From a virus: a DNA stretch of 64,000 nucleotides. The position numbers and the translations under genes are program-made. The stretch spans positions 1 through 64,000 of the IMG/VR virus record IMGVR_UViG_3300025655_000026; one strand, written 5' to 3'. A model generated the notes under the pieces. It saw only the letters and a program-made list of their open reading frames with translations, was not told the DNA's origin and did no database searches. Of the stretch, positions 1 through 8,429 are shown one piece after another; the first letter of the stretch is position 1; each line of letters opens with the position of its first letter.

Positions 1-1
1 A

Positions 2-1669
2 TTAGTAGAAGCCGAAAATTTGTTTGATTATATTGAAGAAAGAGTAAAGGCTAGTAAAGATACTGATGAAGATAAAGACGACGAAGATGAAGACGATGAT
101 TGGGAAGCAAAAGATATTATGGCCGCTTTTGAGGAAGTGAATACATATATTGAGGAGGATAAGGCTTGGAGGGCTAATGAAAGAGATGCGTATAGCATGG
201 ATGAACAAACTACTGACGATTCAATTTCTATTAGCCAAACTATTGAAACAGAAGAAGAAAGAAGAATGCTACAAGCACTATCGTATGCTGATGTAGATAT
301 TTTATTAGCAATAGAATTAATTCAAAATAAAAAAATAATTTCAGTAACAAAGGAAATGAAAAACGAATTAAGAACGGCATTAAAAAACATAAGGCAAATG
401 TTATCCCAAAGAAAACTAATGACAATAGAACAAAATCTTAGCCAATGGGAAAAAGAAATCAATAATTCTTTAAGTTTAACAGAGCGAGAAGATTACTATG
501 TTCCAGTTTCGGTCATGCCCGAAGAAATTTTTAAGAAAATACCCGAATTAGGGGAATATAATCCGAATGAAATCGTTGATAAAATCAATAAGTTTTTTAC
601 AGATTTAGAAGAGTTGCTAAAAGACTGGCAATCTCAAAATATTTATGAATATCGCCCAAGAACAGGTCAAGCCCAAACTGGTTTTGAAGAAATTAAAAAC
701 CCAAATGTTGATGTTAGAGCATTACTTAGTGCTAGCAATACTGTTCTTAGACCTTCAAGGAAACCAATTCCCCAATATCTACTAGACCAAAAAGAGGCTT
801 TAACAAAATTAATTGAAGCAATAAATAACTATTTTGTAAATCCGATTACTTCGGGAAGAATGCCTATTGCTATTCCCGACTATGCTAGAAGACTTGGATT
901 TAGAGAAGTCAATAATATTGCAGAAAGTCTAAACATAGAAACGACTATGGGTAGAGCATATGTAAGAGCAACGACAGATAGCGTTGCGACTATTGGAGTA
1001 GATGACATTGAAGCATTAACTAGTTTTTTTGGTGATGTTTTCACCAAAGGAGTAAAAGCAGAAAAAGGATTAATAGAGTCGGGTCAAAGAGCAGTTAAGG
1101 CATTAAATGAAATATTTGGTGCTAAAGAATCTAATGCTAATTATATTTCTGCCGTCATATATGATATTATGAATGAGACTAATGATTTTAAATTAAAGGA
1201 TAGTAAAATCAAATCTTCTCGTTCTTCTAGAAAAACAATAGAAGAAAGAAATAAACAATTTGAAGAGGATTATCAAAGTGGAAAATCATTTTCTGTATTT
1301 GGCTTACCTCTTTATTTAGATGAGAATGAAGGAATGTTTAGCCAACACCCCGATAAAAAAATGAAATCGGCCTATGATGCATTGGTCAATGTTATAAAGC
1401 AACAAGGAAATGACATAACTGTTATGCTTAAAGCCCTGCTTGAAGCACACGATGCAATTCGTAAAGCACTTGGCAAAGAAGTTCAATATGGCTTTATTCC
1501 TCTAAGTGACTACAATTCAGTTATGAACTATCTTGATGGTGAAAATTTTGATTTGACTACTTTTGAAATTGAGAATATTGTCAAGTCCTATGATTCACAT
1601 AAGAATATTGGAAATGAATATGGAATTAGTGACGAAGATGTGTATTTGATTAAGGCTAACTTTAGGTGA
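2..1669 (+). CDS. Hypothetical acidic protein, 5' end cut by window
   Basis: The reading frame is open from base 2, so the true start is probably upstream; a TTG at 20 is only the first possible start inside the window. The product (about 555 residues visible) begins with a very acidic Asp/Glu stretch near residues 15-40, followed by Lys/Glu-rich helical sequence with coiled-coil character. I recognise no enzyme motif. It sits directly before an acetyltransferase and the large terminase, and its TGA stop (1667-1669) lies inside the AGGTGA Shine-Dalgarno of the next gene. It is one of three long, AT-rich, charged proteins of unknown role in the + strand block (others at 8.4 and 20.5 kb). A virion or packaging role is inferred from position only. 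Confidence 0.7.
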   Translation, partial: LVEAENLFDYIEERVKASKDTDEDKDDEDEDDDWEAKDIMAAFEEVNTYIEEDKAWRANERDAYSMDEQTTDDSISISQTIETEEERRMLQALSYADVDILLAIELIQNKKIISVTKEMKNELRTALKNIRQMLSQRKLMTIEQNLSQWEKEINNSLSLTEREDYYVPVSVMPEEIFKKIPELGEYNPNEIVDKINKFFTDLEELLKDWQSQNIYEYRPRTGQAQTGFEEIKNPNVDVRALLSASNTVLRPSRKPIPQYLLDQKEALTKLIEAINNYFVNPITSGRMPIAIPDYARRLGFREVNNIAESLNIETTMGRAYVRATTDSVATIGVDDIEALTSFFGDVFTKGVKAEKGLIESGQRAVKALNEIFGAKESNANYISAVIYDIMNETNDFKLKDSKIKSSRSSRKTIEERNKQFEEDYQSGKSFSVFGLPLYLDENEGMFSQHPDKKMKSAYDALVNVIKQQGNDITVMLKALLEAHDAIRKALGKEVQYGFIPLSDYNSVMNYLDGENFDLTTFEIENIVKSYDSHKNIGNEYGISDEDVYLIKANFR

Positions 1670-1673
1670 TGTT

Positions 1674-2186
1674 TTGGCTGAAATATTTACTGCTAACGAC
1701 ATTTCTTTTAAGGAAATGAGTGAAGATGAAGCAGTAAAGACTTTTCAAAAAGATGGCTATTTTGATTATGTAAAAAGAGTCGTTAGATACAAAGCACTTC
1801 CTAATGAATCTGTTTGGGCGAGAAACCCCGCTACTATGTTTGTGGCTTTTAACAAAGAAACTCCTGTCGGAGTTATTGGGTTTTCAACTTATGGAAAATA
1901 TCTATTAGGTGCAGGAATTCATGTGCGAAAAGAATACCGTAATAGGGGTTTAACTCCTATTCTTATCAATGAAATGCTAAAACATAAAGGTGGCAAAAAA
2001 ATCCTCGTAAGTATAGCCAATAAAAATATTGTCAATTCTTATAGGAATGCAGGTTTTAAAGATATGGAGATTGGAAATCTACCTACTGAGATTAGAGAAG
2101 GAGCAGTTATTTCAAGAGAGGCTGGTTCGGAATTAGTTGAAAAATTTATGCTTCATGAAACAGGTTGGTTTGAAATTTTGAGGTGA
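1674..2186 (+). CDS. GNAT-family N-acetyltransferase
   Basis: About 170 residues, the usual size of a single GNAT domain. The central segment around residues 75-105 carries a beta-strand followed by 'VRKEYRNRGLTPILI', which matches the acetyl-CoA-binding motif A (R/Q-x-x-G-x-G/A) in shape, and a later 'NSYRNAGFKD' matches the C-terminal GNAT pattern. GNAT enzymes transfer an acetyl group from acetyl-CoA to an amine; the substrate here is unknown. The start is a TTG placed 4 nt after AGGTGA. It lies immediately upstream of the terminase, so it may modify a host or virion protein, but this is inference. Family assignment is fairly secure. Confidence 0.8.
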   Translation: MAEIFTANDISFKEMSEDEAVKTFQKDGYFDYVKRVVRYKALPNESVWARNPATMFVAFNKETPVGVIGFSTYGKYLLGAGIHVRKEYRNRGLTPILINEMLKHKGGKKILVSIANKNIVNSYRNAGFKDMEIGNLPTEIREGAVISREAGSELVEKFMLHETGWFEILR

Positions 2187-2191
2187 TTGTA

Positions 2192-3610
2192 TTGAATATA
2201 AACAATCTCAATTTTGAACACCAAATGGATATGAATATGTCTAGGAATTCATTTCCATATTTCTTTGAGCATGTTCTTGGTTTCCAAATGACAAAACATC
2301 AAGCCGAATGGAAAGGCTTGATGGATGATACAAAGAGAACAGTTATTATGTGTAGTCGTGGTCATGGAAAATCTGTTTTTATGAGAGCATGGGTTGTTTG
2401 GAATCTATGTTTTCAAGAACCTCCATATCAAATGGTCTATATGTCTTCTAACCAAAAGCAGACAAATATGCACATGAAATCTATTTCAAAAATGTTTAGT
2501 CATCCTATCCTTGAGAAATTTAAGCCCGAAGGAAACAAAGGTTGGGCTGTTGAAGAAATGAATTTGGCCAATGGTAATTCTATTGTTGCTCGTTCAGTCA
2601 ATTCTCAGTTTCGTGGTCTTCATCCTCAAGAAGTTATTATTGACGACCCTTTGAAAGAGTTTAGCGTAAGCGGTATTCAAAAAGTCACAGATTGGTTTTT
2701 TGGTGACTTGACTCCTGCTATTCATTCTTCTGCTAAAGTTCGTATTATCGGAACGCCTTTCAGTTACACAGATATTTACCAACAACTCTCGGAAAATTCA
2801 GTTTATACGATGAGAGTTTACCCCTGTTTGAATTCTCTTAATGAACCACTTTGGCCTGAACGCTGGAACTACGAATCTTTAATGGAACGAAAAGAAGAAA
2901 TGGGTTCACTTCTATTTACTAGAGAATATATGTGTGTTCCTATTTCTACTGGAACTTCTCTTTTCAATCCCGAATTTTTAGAAAGTGCAAAGAACAAAGA
3001 TTTAGTTCTAAAACCAATCCGTAGAGAAGGCCACAAATACTTTGTTGGTATTGACCCTGCTATTTCTACTGATGGAGATTACAATGTCATTACTGTTCTT
3101 GAAATGGATGAGAATGAAAATAAATCTATTGTGTATATTGACCGAGCAAAGAATGTTGAGTTTAGAGAAAACATACAGAAGGTTAAAATTGTTAATAAAC
3201 TGTTTAATCCCGAAGCAGTATTTTTTGAAAGTAACGGGTTCGCTAAATCGTTCATTCAAGAGATTAGAAACACGGCTGATATTCGGCTACATGATTTCAC
3301 TACAACTCGTAGAAAGAAACAGGAGATTATTCTTAATTTACAAATGACTTTAGAGAACGGCAAAATGAATTTCCCTTATGGAAATGAAGAAAGTCGTAAG
3401 GTTACTGGAGAATTGATTAGTGAATTATCTATGTTTGCCATTAATGAAAATGGCAAATTTGAAGGTATTGGCGCACACGATGACATGGTTATGAGTTTGG
3501 CTTTGGCTAATGCCGCAACTTTCCAATCTACTGATAACTTTATTTTATTAGACGATATGGGAATATTTGACGACACTCCACGCTCTCCTATAATGGGGCT
3601 AAATTTCTAA
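2192..3610 (+). CDS. terL: Terminase large subunit
   Basis: The packaging motor protein cuts concatemeric DNA and drives it into the prohead using ATP. The N-terminal ATPase domain has Walker A 'CSRGHGKS' (about residues 53-60) and Walker B 'VIIDDP' (about 145-150). The C-terminal RNase H-like nuclease domain has 'GIDPAISTDGDYNVI' (first acidic residue), 'VFFESNGFAKSF' (second) and 'AHDDMVMSLALA' (third). Length, about 473 residues, is normal for TerL. I prefer the TTG at 2192, five bases after GAGGTGA; a GTG at 2183 lies inside that Shine-Dalgarno and an ATG at 2225 is another option. No small terminase gene is recognisable nearby. Confidence 0.95.
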   Translation: MNINNLNFEHQMDMNMSRNSFPYFFEHVLGFQMTKHQAEWKGLMDDTKRTVIMCSRGHGKSVFMRAWVVWNLCFQEPPYQMVYMSSNQKQTNMHMKSISKMFSHPILEKFKPEGNKGWAVEEMNLANGNSIVARSVNSQFRGLHPQEVIIDDPLKEFSVSGIQKVTDWFFGDLTPAIHSSAKVRIIGTPFSYTDIYQQLSENSVYTMRVYPCLNSLNEPLWPERWNYESLMERKEEMGSLLFTREYMCVPISTGTSLFNPEFLESAKNKDLVLKPIRREGHKYFVGIDPAISTDGDYNVITVLEMDENENKSIVYIDRAKNVEFRENIQKVKIVNKLFNPEAVFFESNGFAKSFIQEIRNTADIRLHDFTTTRRKKQEIILNLQMTLENGKMNFPYGNEESRKVTGELISELSMFAINENGKFEGIGAHDDMVMSLALANAATFQSTDNFILLDDMGIFDDTPRSPIMGLNF

Positions 3611-3620
3611 GGTGATTAAG

Positions 3621-4973
3621 ATGGTAGAGGCAGAAAAATTAATTGAGGCCAAGCCATTAATTGAACAATTAGAAGAGTTAGACCAAGAAGAAAAAGAAAT
3701 CCTTAGTCAAGTAGAAGGAGATTTGAAACTGTCTTTTGGCCTTACTCATGTTATGTCGGAGATTGAAGAGATACAGAAGTTATCAACTGATTACAACATA
3801 AATGCAACCGATGCTAGAAAACAATTAGATTTTTTCCCAAATGAATATATCGTTCAAGACCAAACAGTTCCCGACCTCGTTAAAAAGATGAGGAATGCTC
3901 GTAGAGGACTAAAAGGCGAGCAGAGAGAAAAGATGGCAAAGGCTATTGATACTATGATTGATGCTTATGCTGACCACATACACAAGTGCATTGATTCTAT
4001 TACATGGGTCACTCCATACAAAACAACTTTGCTTAAGATGCGATTTAACGAAAAGGACTTACAAAAACTCTACAAAATGAAAGATGTAGATATTCGTAGA
4101 GAAACAGTTGATGCTCTATGCAAGTATTGGGAAGCCGATTTGTCCCAAAGAGAAATGGCTTTTGGAAAAGAATATAGTCAATTACAAAAGACAATGAATG
4201 AGGCTAAGAAAGAATTTAGAGGGGCTATCAATAAAATTACAGACCAATCAATTACAAAGTCTAAAAGAGAAAGGATAGAAGATTTTGTTCTCAAGGCGGT
4301 TTGTGAAAATCAAGGAATTAATGCTAATAGAATTCATGACCTTATGCCAACTAATCTGTATAATGCATCTTCACCAAATACCATTGCTAAGATGATTAAT
4401 AAATTAGATATTGCTTCTGTTGATGGGGCATACTATAAGATGCCATCTATGTTAAAGAAAAATATTTGGGCTTATACTGCGGCATTCATTGACTCGGATG
4501 GATATATTACACTTGACCGCAATATGAATCCTAGAGTTGGACTGGTGGCTACGGGAGAGAGAGGAAAGGCTTTCATGCAGGAAATGCATAAGTCAATTGG
4601 CTTTGGTCGTATGCACCTTGACCAAAAATCTCCTCAAGACACACGGCTGATTAATAGATTGAACTTTTATTCTCAAGACGATGTTACTAATCTTTTAACT
4701 AAGTGCTTACCACATTTTAAATTGAAAAAATCAAATGCTGAATTGCTTCTTGAGTTGATTAGGATGAAGAAGTCATTTAAGAAAGAAGATTGGTATAAAG
4801 ATAGATGTGATGAAATTTTTAAACTTATGAAGTGGGAGAACCATAAAGACCATGTTGGATTTGATTGGTCTAAGGAAGGTATTTACCTTGATGACATTCA
4901 AAAGTATAAAGACAATTGTAAAATGTCTGTAATGGATTCTCTTGAACAAATTGGAACTCCTATGGTGGTTTAG
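3621..4973 (+). CDS. Helical / winged-helix protein with C-terminal LAGLIDADG domain
   Basis: About 450 residues. The first 210 are helical and charged with likely coiled coils. Residues about 215-275 look like a winged-helix DNA-binding domain. From about residue 280 a LAGLIDADG homing-endonuclease-like domain begins with 'AAFIDSDGYITL', which keeps both acidic residues of the motif, followed by alternating strands and the helix 'SNAELLLELIRMKKS'. LAGLIDADG proteins cleave DNA as homing endonucleases, but domains of this family also serve as structural or regulatory DNA binders. The ATG at 3621 follows GGTGA at 3611-3615; the GTG at 3612 lies within that Shine-Dalgarno and is rejected. Its place directly after terL suggests a packaging-related partner or an inserted mobile domain. 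Confidence 0.7.
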   Translation: MVEAEKLIEAKPLIEQLEELDQEEKEILSQVEGDLKLSFGLTHVMSEIEEIQKLSTDYNINATDARKQLDFFPNEYIVQDQTVPDLVKKMRNARRGLKGEQREKMAKAIDTMIDAYADHIHKCIDSITWVTPYKTTLLKMRFNEKDLQKLYKMKDVDIRRETVDALCKYWEADLSQREMAFGKEYSQLQKTMNEAKKEFRGAINKITDQSITKSKRERIEDFVLKAVCENQGINANRIHDLMPTNLYNASSPNTIAKMINKLDIASVDGAYYKMPSMLKKNIWAYTAAFIDSDGYITLDRNMNPRVGLVATGERGKAFMQEMHKSIGFGRMHLDQKSPQDTRLINRLNFYSQDDVTNLLTKCLPHFKLKKSNAELLLELIRMKKSFKKEDWYKDRCDEIFKLMKWENHKDHVGFDWSKEGIYLDDIQKYKDNCKMSVMDSLEQIGTPMVV

Positions 4974-4975
4974 TT

Positions 4976-5395
4976 ATGCCAATTACTCATAAAAAAGATG
5001 GTTGGTATTGGGGCGGAAGAGGGCCATTTAAATCTAGAAAAAAAGCAGTTGAAGTTGCACAGGCCGCTTATGCTAGTGGCTATGTAAAGAAATCTTGGAA
5101 AAGTATTCTTAAGATTGAAAGTGAAGTTGATGGTAGAAAGGTTAGAACTTCGCCCGAAGAATCAATTGACTTTTTGACTTACAGGAGTTGGGCTTGGCAA
5201 TCTAAAAAAGCGAGAGAATCAGAAGGAATGACAGGCGGATTTAAAGACAAAGAACATTTAGAATTGATTACAACTCCAAAAGGAAAAGCACTTGGCTATG
5301 ATGTTAAAGGCGATGAACTCAAAAGATGGATTAGAACTTGGAATGCCGAGTTTGGTGAAAAACTAGGGGCAATATATCCAACAGGTGATGAATGA
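4976..5395 (+). CDS. Small phage-type protein with GWYWG...PF motif
   Basis: 139 residues. The N-terminus 'HKKDGWYWGGRGPFKSR' followed by 'AAYASGY' is a short aromatic module that I associate with head-region proteins of many tailed phages, where it occurs alone or fused to other domains; its function is not established. Residues about 40-46 read 'SWKSILK', a variant of the W-x-x-I-L-K motif repeated in several neighbours. The ATG begins two bases after the preceding stop. The stop (5393-5395) overlaps the next start. Position in the packaging/head cluster suggests a virion or assembly protein. Confidence 0.7.
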   Translation: MPITHKKDGWYWGGRGPFKSRKKAVEVAQAAYASGYVKKSWKSILKIESEVDGRKVRTSPEESIDFLTYRSWAWQSKKARESEGMTGGFKDKEHLELITTPKGKALGYDVKGDELKRWIRTWNAEFGEKLGAIYPTGDE

Positions 5396-5769
5396 TGTGG
5401 CAAGAAATTCTTAAGAAAGAAAAGGATGCTTGCTACTATAAAGTTAAATCAAGATATAAAGACTGGCCTAGTGCTTATGCTAGCGGGGCTTTAGTTCAAT
5501 GTCGTAAAGTCGGTGCAGATAATTGGGGAAATTCGGTTGAAAAAGGCGGAGATGATTTCGCAAGAGAAAAGAAAGAAGGACTTCATGGTTGGTTTTCAAG
5601 AGCAGGAGGAAGTGGTTCGGAAACAGGTTGGGTTTCTTGTCAATCTTGTGAAGATGATAAAGAAGGAACAAAACCTTGTGGAAGAACAGATGCTTCTAAA
5701 GGAACTAAACAAAGATGTAGGCCAACTTGTGCCGCCTGTAAAACATATAAAAGGAGGAAAGGAGAATGA
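5395..5769 (+). CDS. Cys-rich small protein, 'GLHGWFSR' family
   Basis: 124 residues. It starts with 'MWQEILKKEKD', one of the recurrent W-x-x-I-L-K N-termini of this genome. The central 'GLHGWFSRAGGSG' and the Cys-rich tail (WVSCQSC, KPCG, RCRPTCAACK) match a family of small virus-encoded zinc-binding proteins of unknown function, similar as I recall to the group catalogued as DUF5872. ATG at 5395 is preferred over the overlapping 5392 because GGTGA lies at 5384-5388. Its stop overlaps the next ATG by four bases (ATGA), so the two are probably translated together. No enzymatic function can be read from it. Confidence 0.75.
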   Translation: MWQEILKKEKDACYYKVKSRYKDWPSAYASGALVQCRKVGADNWGNSVEKGGDDFAREKKEGLHGWFSRAGGSGSETGWVSCQSCEDDKEGTKPCGRTDASKGTKQRCRPTCAACKTYKRRKGE

Positions 5770-6185
5770 GCGATTGGAAAGATATACTAAAAGCCCCACT
5801 ATTAACAGATGAAGAAGAAAAAGAAATTGCTGATTTGATGCGGTTTAGAAATATGACAAGAGAAGAAGCCGAAAGAAAAGTGAGAAAGGATGCTGGTAAA
5901 TTAGATTCTAAAACACCAGTAGGTAGATTTGTTAAAAGTAGTTGCGGAACAGAAAAAATGCATGGCGGTTGTGGTTGCGATGAATGCCGAGAAAAGACTA
6001 ACAAATCTTATTGTCCTCATTGTGATGGAAATGCACCAAAAAGCGAATGCGTTTGTGGAAAAATGGAAAAGAAATTGTTTGGTAATCAAAAGGTAATTGC
6101 GGCCAAAGCACCACCAAAGGATGAAATTACTGGTGCAGATTTCAAAGCCCTTCGTGGAGAAAAAAAGAAACTAATGAAAGAATAA
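5766..6185 (+). CDS. Cys-rich zinc-binding protein with N-terminal MSDWKDILK
   Basis: 139 residues. The first nine residues, 'MSDWKDILK', give the clearest copy of the shared head-region motif. A charged helical segment follows, then a cysteine cluster (SCGTEK...GGCGCDEC...YCPHCDG...CVCG) that could bind two zinc ions, and a basic C-terminus. Start is fixed by the ATGA overlap with the preceding gene and by the AGGAGG-like run upstream. It belongs to a run of four small tagged proteins between the terminase and portal. Function unknown; a packaged or assembly-associated protein is inferred. Confidence 0.75.
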   Translation: MSDWKDILKAPLLTDEEEKEIADLMRFRNMTREEAERKVRKDAGKLDSKTPVGRFVKSSCGTEKMHGGCGCDECREKTNKSYCPHCDGNAPKSECVCGKMEKKLFGNQKVIAAKAPPKDEITGADFKALRGEKKKLMKE

Positions 6186-6200
6186 CATTGAGTGATGAAT

Positions 6201-6488
6201 ATGGATTGGAAAGAAGTTCTAAAAAAAGATAAAGAAGATATGCGAGTAGGAACAGTATATCCATCCGATAGAGCAGGTAAAAAAATAATGATGCTAACCC
6301 ATGAAGGTAAGAAAATCCATGCTGGTGCTAAAGGCTATGGTAATTGGAAAGGTAAAGGAAAGAATCGTGGCGGTGGCACACATCATAATCCAAAACGCAG
6401 GGCTAATTTTAAAGCGAGACATAACTGCGACCAATGTAAAGGTAGAATTACAACTCCTAGATGTTTAGCCTGTAAAAAACTATGGTGA
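6201..6488 (+). CDS. Small basic zinc-ribbon protein with MDWKEVLK N-terminus
   Basis: About 95 residues, strongly basic and glycine-rich in the middle. It starts 'MDWKEVLKKDKED' and ends in 'FKARHNCDQCKG...RCLACKKLW', a CxxC...CxxC zinc ribbon. The 'RRxxFKARHNC' segment is reminiscent of small proteins found beside phage portal genes. I chose ATG 6201 because the GAGTGA at 6190-6195 is well spaced for it and it begins exactly with the MDWK motif; 6195 is also possible. The basic charge would suit DNA or RNA contact. Function unknown. Confidence 0.7.
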   Translation: MDWKEVLKKDKEDMRVGTVYPSDRAGKKIMMLTHEGKKIHAGAKGYGNWKGKGKNRGGGTHHNPKRRANFKARHNCDQCKGRITTPRCLACKKLW

Positions 6489-6542
6489 GAGTAAACAGTT
6501 AAAACCCATGCCCACTACAAATGATTTAGGGGAGTCTTGACT

Positions 6543-8195
6543 ATGGCCGAAGAAAACCGCAGATTCTCCATAACGAATCTATTTAGGAGAAAAACCCCTA
6601 CTCCTGCTGATAGACAAATTTACAGCATGGGAATTCAAGAGAGGCAAAACAATAACATAATGACTGCGCCAATTATTTATTCAATTGTTCAGCAATCAGT
6701 TATTGTAAGAACTTGTATTACTCAACTTAAGCAGGAAGTATTTCGTAGAGGCTATCTTTGGGAAAAGGCATACGAAGCCCGTTGTAGAGACTGCGGGAAA
6801 GAACATCAACGGCCTGTTCAAGAATGCGCCCGTTGTGAATCAACTCAATTAGATAAGCCCGACCCAAAGCAATTAGAATACGCTGAGAAGTTTATGGATG
6901 GCTATGTGAATAAAGCCGAACAATTGTTTATTGATGTGCTACAAGAACTTGAAGATGATTTAAACATCATGGATGATGCATACATTGTTCTCGTCAAAGA
7001 ATATTTTATTGATGGCAATGGTCAAATTAGAATGCACCGAATCAAAGAAGTGTTTAGAGGCGACCCCGTTACTATGATGATTTATTGTGATGATGAAGGC
7101 ATTCGTGGAACAAAGGGATTTACTTGTGTGAATCACCGTCAATTTATTTCTACTGAACCCCATGAAGTTTGTGAGATTTGTAATGGAAATCTTTTCCCTA
7201 TTCATTATGTAAATCGTGTCGGTGGCCAAGACCAATATTTCTTAGAAGGAGAAGTTCTTCATTTTAGCAAATATAATCCTAGTCGTCTTTACGGTCTTTC
7301 TCCAATTCTAACTCTCTATAATCTTGTCATGACTCTTATTGCTATGGAGAACTATGTCAATTCATCTTACACAAAGAGTAGAATGCCGAGAGGACTACTC
7401 GCAGTCCAAACTAGAAACATGGACTCAATGAGGAACTTTTGGAGAGCAACAAAAGAAAAGATGGAAGCCGACCCTCATTTTATTCCTGTTATGGGAATTG
7501 AAGCCGAGAATGGAAAGGGTGCGGTTGAATGGATTAAGTTCATGGATAGCCTCAAAGAAATGGATTATGTTTCTGTAAAGGATGATTTGCGAGATAGAAT
7601 TTCAGCATTCTATGGAGTAAGTAAAGTGTTTATGGCTGATAATACTACAAGCGGTGGATTGAATAATGAAGGTATGCAAATCCTAGTAACCAATAGAGCC
7701 GTTCAAAAAGCACAAACTGTTTACAACAATTATGTTTTCCCGTTCCTCATTAGGCAATTTGGAATTACTGATTGGAATTTGAAACTCCCACCAAGCGAAG
7801 AAGAAGATGAAATTGCCATACTTCGTAAGCGTGAAATTGAAGTTAATATTGCCGCATCAATTAAGAATCTTGGTTTTGAAATTGAAATGGATGAAGATGG
7901 TAACTTTACTTATAGTAAGCCCGAACCAAAAGAAGAGAAGCCTCCAATGGGTGAAGAAGGAAACAATGCAGAACTTGACCCTCTTGCTGGCTCTAATTTA
8001 GACCAAAGGGATTTAGATGAAATGCAAAGGAATTTTGCACAAGGCGGAGAACAACAATCAAAGCCACAAGAGAACCCGCCAGCCACAAGGAATAAAAGGA
8101 GAATGAGCGTAGGCCCAGATAAGAGATTAACTGGTTTACCCAAAGAAGCAGGAAACCAAAATGTAGATTCAAGAAGCGAAAGGAGAGTTGGATGA
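6543..8195 (+). CDS. Portal protein with inserted zinc-ribbon segments
   Basis: About 550 residues, the expected size for the dodecameric portal that forms the DNA entry ring of the prohead and binds the terminase. Recognisable portal features include 'TAPIIYSIVQQSVIVRTCI' near the N-terminus, the clip/wing region, 'LHFSKYNPSRLYGLSPI' and 'ISAFYGVSKVFM' with 'NNEGMQILVTNRAV'. Unusually it carries two cysteine clusters: CRDCGKEH...CARC at about residues 80-102 and CVNHR...CEIC at about 197-222. The C-terminal 100 residues are acidic then basic and likely disordered. ATG 6543 follows GGGGAG with good spacing. Stop overlaps the next ATG. Confidence 0.9.
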   Translation: MAEENRRFSITNLFRRKTPTPADRQIYSMGIQERQNNNIMTAPIIYSIVQQSVIVRTCITQLKQEVFRRGYLWEKAYEARCRDCGKEHQRPVQECARCESTQLDKPDPKQLEYAEKFMDGYVNKAEQLFIDVLQELEDDLNIMDDAYIVLVKEYFIDGNGQIRMHRIKEVFRGDPVTMMIYCDDEGIRGTKGFTCVNHRQFISTEPHEVCEICNGNLFPIHYVNRVGGQDQYFLEGEVLHFSKYNPSRLYGLSPILTLYNLVMTLIAMENYVNSSYTKSRMPRGLLAVQTRNMDSMRNFWRATKEKMEADPHFIPVMGIEAENGKGAVEWIKFMDSLKEMDYVSVKDDLRDRISAFYGVSKVFMADNTTSGGLNNEGMQILVTNRAVQKAQTVYNNYVFPFLIRQFGITDWNLKLPPSEEEDEIAILRKREIEVNIAASIKNLGFEIEMDEDGNFTYSKPEPKEEKPPMGEEGNNAELDPLAGSNLDQRDLDEMQRNFAQGGEQQSKPQENPPATRNKRRMSVGPDKRLTGLPKEAGNQNVDSRSERRVG

Positions 8196-8419
8196 TGACA
8201 GAAGATACACGACAAAAAGAAATTAGACTAAAGAAAGAGTTAGCACAACTTCGTGCAAAACATGCGAATGAAGATAGAGTGGTAAAACCAACTAGAGATT
8301 TTTCTATGGGAATTCCTGCTGATACTTCACACAAAGCAAAACTAAGTTCGGCAGATTCGCCCGATGTAATTTTACTTCCCAAACACCGAAGAGGCAATAA
8401 AGAAAACATTCCATATTGA
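8192..8419 (+). CDS. Small charged hypothetical protein after portal
   Basis: 75 residues, rich in Lys, Arg and Glu, with a predicted N-terminal helix ('LKKELAQLRAKHANED') and a polar tail. ATG 8192 overlaps the portal stop by four bases and an AGGAGAG lies upstream; ATG 8195 is equally possible. Its stop at 8417-8419 is part of the GAGGTGA used by the next gene. No family recognised. Translational coupling to the portal suggests a head-assembly role. Confidence 0.65.
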   Translation: MMTEDTRQKEIRLKKELAQLRAKHANEDRVVKPTRDFSMGIPADTSHKAKLSSADSPDVILLPKHRRGNKENIPY

Positions 8420-8429
8420 GGTGAAGTAA

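Noticed and set aside
3612-3620. GTG start at 3612 for the LAGLIDADG-domain protein
   Set aside because: The GTG lies inside the GGTGA Shine-Dalgarno; ATG 3621 is well spaced.
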